The notes under the pieces: model-generated
The model's database searches: none
The model's input: only the letters and a program-made list of their open reading frames with translations
Told to the model about the DNA's origin: nothing
DNA from: Apostichopus japonicus
Lineage: Eukaryota; Echinodermata; Holothuroidea; Aspidochirotida; Stichopodidae
Reading direction: 5' to 3'
Assembly: GCF_037975245.1 (NCBI RefSeq)
Contig: NC_092570.1
Location: forward strand, 17,831,918 to 17,895,917
Length of the DNA: 64,000 bases
Program-made: the position numbers and the translations under genes
Part shown: positions 54,601 to 60,600 of the stretch, piece after piece
Position numbering within the stretch: position 1 is the stretch's first letter
Layout of the letters: each line of letters begins with the position of its first letter

Positions 54601-57600
54601 TTCTAGTGGTGTGCACACATACCTTTACCATGTATTACATATATGAAGTCTGTAAGCTTGTGCGGTGTTGATTTTTTGCAGTTGTAAGAGTTGGAACAAA
54701 ATATCAAGCACTCTTCCGAAAAACTGCTCAAAATTCATCAGACTACCCCTTAAGTCTGCCGGTGAACGTTCTTCTAAATTTGCTGCCCCGGCTTTTTGGA
54801 ATTCACTTCCAAAATAGCCTTTGTGACACTCCTACGTTTTCTCATTTTTAAAGCAATTTGAAGACACAACTCTTTCGTCAAGCTTTTCCCACTAATCCCA
54901 CTAATGACACCAGAAATGGGGAATGGTAGAACAGACCTGTAGCTTTGGGGCCGGTGTATGATGTGAATGTATTGCTGTGGAATGTGCATGATGAGAGCTC
55001 TATAGTAACCACGTTAAATCAATATCTTGATGATTTATACGACAGTGTCTCTGTAGGTGATAATATATCACATAACATTCTGCTACGTAACTGTTTTTAT
55101 GCAACTCACAGGAAGAGCGGACGATAGAGATTGTCCGAGCGGACGTTCCTGACATGGGTTGCCATAGCAGCGACAGCGACTTCCAGGATGAAGACACCAG
55201 CACATCTAGCTTTAAGAGGAAGTAAGTCTAACATATCACCTTAAAGAGAGAATGGTCACTACCATGCACATCAGGTGACTAGATGTGCCTTGTAATCGTA
55301 GGATCCTTGAGAGATAAAAAATCTCTCTGTTAAGACACAAATCTGGAATCTGTATAATATATTCGTGGTCATTGCACGATTGCCGTTATTAAATGAAAAC
55401 AGCAGCATTTATCTTTCTTTTATGATGAAACAGTTACATTTTTATCCAAGTCCTTGTGTAAAGTTTTTGCTTTGTTGAGGGAATAGGTATGCAAGGGTCA
55501 ATGTATATAATTTATGCATGTCTTATGTAATGGGGTGTCACCATTAGTAACTTTTAGTTGATAGTCATATTTTTACCTTTGACCTCTTATTCAGCAGCGA
55601 ATGTGGCGAGGAGCTTGAGGTATTTCCAATCATTGGAATCAACCAGTTACGCCTCAGGTTGGAAATCATAGATGGCATGGCCTGTTAGGTTGCATGGGGG
55701 TTGGCAGGGGGGGGGGTACATCAGAAATATAAATCCTGTAGCATGCTATCATGTCAGGAGAAACAGGCGATATCACCATGACAACCATGCATGCACAAAA
55801 CATTACTTTCTTTGTCACAATTGCATGAATTGCCTTGAAAGTGACATTCTTCTTTTAAGTCAACAGAATTGTCTTAGTGTAGTAAGCCTATACTTTGAAT
55901 AGTTTGGAAGTAATTTGGACTAGTTCAGTGTTTCCTGGTAATGCTACAATTTACTGGGTTAATAACAACCTCTGTTGTGGTTATGCAAATTAGGTTTGGA
56001 TAGGTAGCTTTGCTGTGAAGGGGTGTAGTGGGTCTCTGCAGCGTGTTGTTCTATGCTATGAAAGTAATAAGCTCTTTTTTGGTGATTGTAAATTTGTATT
56101 TTGTGGCATTAATTCGAGAAACTAACAATAAATATTCTGCTTAAAGATATATTAAGAAGAGTAGGGATTCTCAATAGGAGGCCCATGAAAGATTTCTATC
56201 CAGTCTGTGCAACAAATAATCAGCGCATAATCTTGTTCACAATTCAAGTATGGGCCCTTAGGTGTGAGCAGTCTACAAGCCGGCCCAGCACAGTGACCAG
56301 TCTGCATATAGTCTGCATATAGTATGCATATAGTCTGCAGATAGCCAGGGGGTTTGCTTCTGTGTGGCCGGCCCTTGTATGCATTTTAGAAACCCTGATG
56401 AAGAGAGAAACAAAAAACAGCTGTTGTTATCAGAATATCTGTCGCCTGTTTCAGTTTGGTTCACAGTATCAGGTTTAGGTAAATGGTGAGGGTGTGGCCC
56501 TTTACTTACCCATAAGAGCCATTAGAGCAATGCTCAGCATACCCCCCCTTCCACCCCTCCTCATAGACAAGCATATGGCACTCCCTTGAGTGACTATTAT
56601 GAGTAATTCCAGATCTTTAATGACAATTTTGTACTTTGTGTTTTTACAATATATGTAATAAACAAGACACACAAAGAAGGCCTGTACAGATTGTGTAAAG
56701 CATGGGACTGGTTGGCTAGGCATGTGGAGGAAACTTGATTCTTTTATAACAAATATTCTCATGGTTAACTTTATTCCTTCTTATTCTTTCTTGCTACTTG
56801 GTAATATCTTATTAATGGATGACAAAATCCATTCCTTTAGCTACAGAGAATGCACTGTGCACTAGCATGTTACCTTGATAACTAAAAGCAGTTGTGTAAG
56901 GGGTGGGGGGGGGGAGGTAATGAATGGAGATGCGTGAGGGTGGCATAGTAGCTTGATAACCTGGTGATGATAAGTAATGAACATTCAGAGGAAGCATAGG
57001 TGAGATGAGAGGGAAAGAGGAGGGGGGGGGGGGATAGGTGGGGGTGGTACATCTGGATAAAGAAAAAGAATGTTATGGAAAGTTTGCTTTTATTTCAGCT
57101 ACCATGAAAAATAAAATTTGCACAACTTGAGAAGAGGGAGACATTTGCAATTCCTCAACCAGAAAAATATTTTAGGGTTCATTTTCATGCTTTATCTTTT
57201 CCTTTTTTTTGACCGAAAAATGAAGAAAATAACAAAAGCTATCCTGCTATCCTCAAATGATGACCTTGTTTGGTGATATGGCATTTTCGTGCAGTCAATT
57301 AATAGCAGATCCCGGCCCCCACCCCACCCCCCCCCGCTCTTCTTGTAACATCAGGAAGTTCTTGTTGCTTCTTTCTTAAATCTTCTGTCTTCTTTTTTTT
57401 TCCTCTTTTTTTTTAACCTGTTTACCATCGTTTTTTTTCAGGCAAATCATGAAAGAGCTGATCGATACCGAGAAGATTTACGTGAAGGAGTTAGAATCCG
57501 TTTTGACGGGTTACATTCAGGAGATGACGAATCCAAACCTTCAGTCAGTCATCCCAGAGACACTCAGAGAAAAAGAAGATATTCTGTTTGCAAATTGGGA

Positions 57601-60600
57601 AGAAATCTTTGAATTTCATAAGAGGTAAAAATTAATCAGGTTTCTTCTTCTCAAATTGGGATTGTAAATTAACGTTCTTAGGGTTCATTCAACCAGCCAG
57701 GTTTTTTATTGACGTGTTTGTTGTTTTACAACGTAACGTTTCGTATTCGCATCATATCATATCCTATGGTATGGGTATGTTATTAATATTGTGTTGTATT
57801 TATACCATTTGATTAATAGACTGAAGAATTAACATCATTACATGGCAATCCTCTCTCCACTTGCTTGTGCCAAATTAAGCCATGTGTACACCAGCACACT
57901 TCAGCTGCAGGGGGGATGGTGGGGTGGGTGGGGGGCTCAGTTGGAGTAAAGGAGGAGGAGGGGATATCCTTTTTTTAAGTGCTCTCAGGTAGTGTTATCA
58001 CTAGTTAATGTGTTTCCCACAAAATAAATTAATCAACTAAACTAAATTTTCTTTCATTTTTTGTTTTCTCTTCAGAACATTCCTAGTAGAGCTGGAAACA
58101 TACAAACTCACACCTACTTTGGTTGGCAAATGCTTCCTGGAGAGGGTATGTTAATTTCTGAATAGATTTAGTTAATTTTATAACATTTTACTTTGAGAAT
58201 TAGGAGTTAGGGAACAGCTAATACCTTGTAACCTCCACCCCAGCCACTTTATTTGTTGTACCTGTTACGGACCCTACTTAACAAAGAAGGTTACAAAACC
58301 ATGGCCTAAAGATACTTGTGAATGCAATATAGAAAAAACTTTCTTCTTTTTTGTTCTTAGTTTTTCTGTTAAGACAAAAAAGTAAAACGGTTAGCATGGC
58401 TAATTGCATATTGCATATTTTGTTAAACATGACCCAGGGAGAGTTGCCTCCAGCCATTTATTGTTTACTTTACACAGTGGTAAATCTCTCTAATAGTGAA
58501 CAAGTCAGTTATTTTCACTGTTTTTTTACTGGTGTTATTTTCTTTTCTGTTTTTTGGGGGTATTATTTACAGAAAGATGATTTTGATCAGCTCTACTGTG
58601 TCTACTGTCAGAATAAACCTCGATCAGAATTGCTGAGGAGAGATATCGGAAATAATCAGTTCTTTCAGGTAAAGATTTACAACTTTTTGTCTTCAAATAA
58701 AAGAGAATGAAGGATTTGATGCTTTTCACATTACAAACTTGGTTTAGGATGTGTTCAGTCATGAATAAACATTCTTTGGTTTTAGATCTAAGGACCTTTT
58801 TTTCTGAAATATTAATCCTTTCAGAATAACGGTGTATCCTCGAACATTGTGATAAAATGATAAGTGAACCACAAATTACTAATGAATACAAACTCTCCCT
58901 TAATATGTTGGTATGTACATTTGGTTTCTCTGTAACGAAACGTTGACATAGTATACTCATGTTATTTTGCCTCGTATGTTTTATTCTTTTCACAGGAATG
59001 TCAACAGGCCCTAAACCACAAACTTCCTATTAGTGCATACCTATTGAAGCCAGTTCAAAGAATAACAAAGTATCAACTCCTTCTTAAGGTAAGCTAGTCA
59101 ACTGTGATACATTTTAAGAAAAATTCCCCCCAGGAAAGAACCTGGGCACGAAAACCAAACTAACGAACGACTCATCCGCTCTCAACCCCAGTCCCCTTGC
59201 ATCAAGACTGTGACTGTGTGATCATTGTCAGGTGTGCATCACCATTCCCCTCGAAAGAGAACAGATACTGCACATGATCTTAGCCAATAGGCCGAGAAGC
59301 GATGCATTTAGCAGCAATGAGGTGAGATGGGCTTTATTAAACATCAAATCAATCAATCAGTCAGTCTTTCAACCAATTAATATCCTGCCAAAATTCAGTG
59401 GCTAAAACTATTTCAAATTTGTACATCCATAAAAGTCTGTCCTGAGAACATAACAAAAATTTTTTGTAGAGACTGTATCAAGACTTTGTTGTGTAAGAAT
59501 ATTTTAACTGAAAAGCTAAAAGTCATCGTCCCAGTGGGCTATCTGTACAATATATGTAATCCTTACATAGCCATTCCAACCTATGTTTTAATTAAAATTA
59601 AAAGAATTGAATGATGAAACTTTATGGAGCAAATGGATCAACAGGTAACCATTAGATCTGCTCTGCATCAAGAACCAACATCATCATTTAAATTACATGT
59701 TTTTATGGAGTTTTCCAGACACTTAGTCCACTTTAAAGGTGAATATCTTTTAAACCTGAATATTTGTTTTGTAGCAATTTAATCCACGTTCAAAGTTTTT
59801 ATTTTGATGGTGGGTTATGACATTTCAACACTAAACTGCAACCTCTCTTTAAAGTCTCCAGTTCACAAGAGAGGAATCCCAATGGGTTTGTTTATTTGTA
59901 CCTCCTGTATATAAAGTCAGTTCTGTGTGTGATCACTTGATCAAGATATCAAAAAACTCAAATACTCTTAACTCAAAATACTCTTAACTCATTTAAAAGA
60001 AAACTCAAGCATTACCTTTTAAATAATAGTACAAACCACCCACGCTGAGTTGTTACATTGTCTCTTTGTATGGATTTGCTTTTACCTTTCTTCCTTCCTC
60101 TTTATTTTTTTTCTCTGTTTTTCCTTATCTCTTTACTCTCTCTGTACTTATGTGATTTTTGAAATTTTCTTTTGTTTGTTAAGGGTCCAGACTCGAAAAG
60201 TCTCTACTTACTTCTGGTTCCTCCACTTCCATTATAGCATATTTTGATCTTTGTTTATTGTTATTTCATCATAATGTGAGTAAATTACTCATTGACTCTG
60301 TTACTGTTTATATATATGGAAAGTGGAAAATAAACTTGAAACTTGATATCATGATAGTGTGGCTGATGTCCTGTTGTTTCGTTTCTGTTTCTCTCTGAAG
60401 GAGATGATGAAGTACTCGGCCGATGAGGAGGGTTCCGAGGATCTACAAGCTGCTACTGATTGTATGATGACAGTACTAAAGTATGTTAACGATTCCATGC
60501 ATCAGGTGGCCATCACTGGTTTCCAGGTAAAAAGTAGCCATTATTTGTCTTTTTACTCACAAAAAGGGAATCAATAGTTTAGACGTGATCTTGGTCAAGA

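Larger units (their letters stand above)
55222..57441 (+). other. Intron 13
   Basis: It contains the candidate 63-nt exon, the hAT-like MITE, G-runs at 55705, 56905 and 57021, and a C-rich tract at 57317. Nothing else is recognised. Confidence 0.75.

Noticed and set aside
55595-55619. 25-nt microexon ending at the GT of GTATTT
   Set aside because: It would break the frame into exon 14. Only the 63-nt version keeps phase.
58535-58993. 152-codon minus-strand open frame
   Set aside because: It runs antisense across exon 16 and its introns with no recognisable domain. It is a shadow of the real exon.
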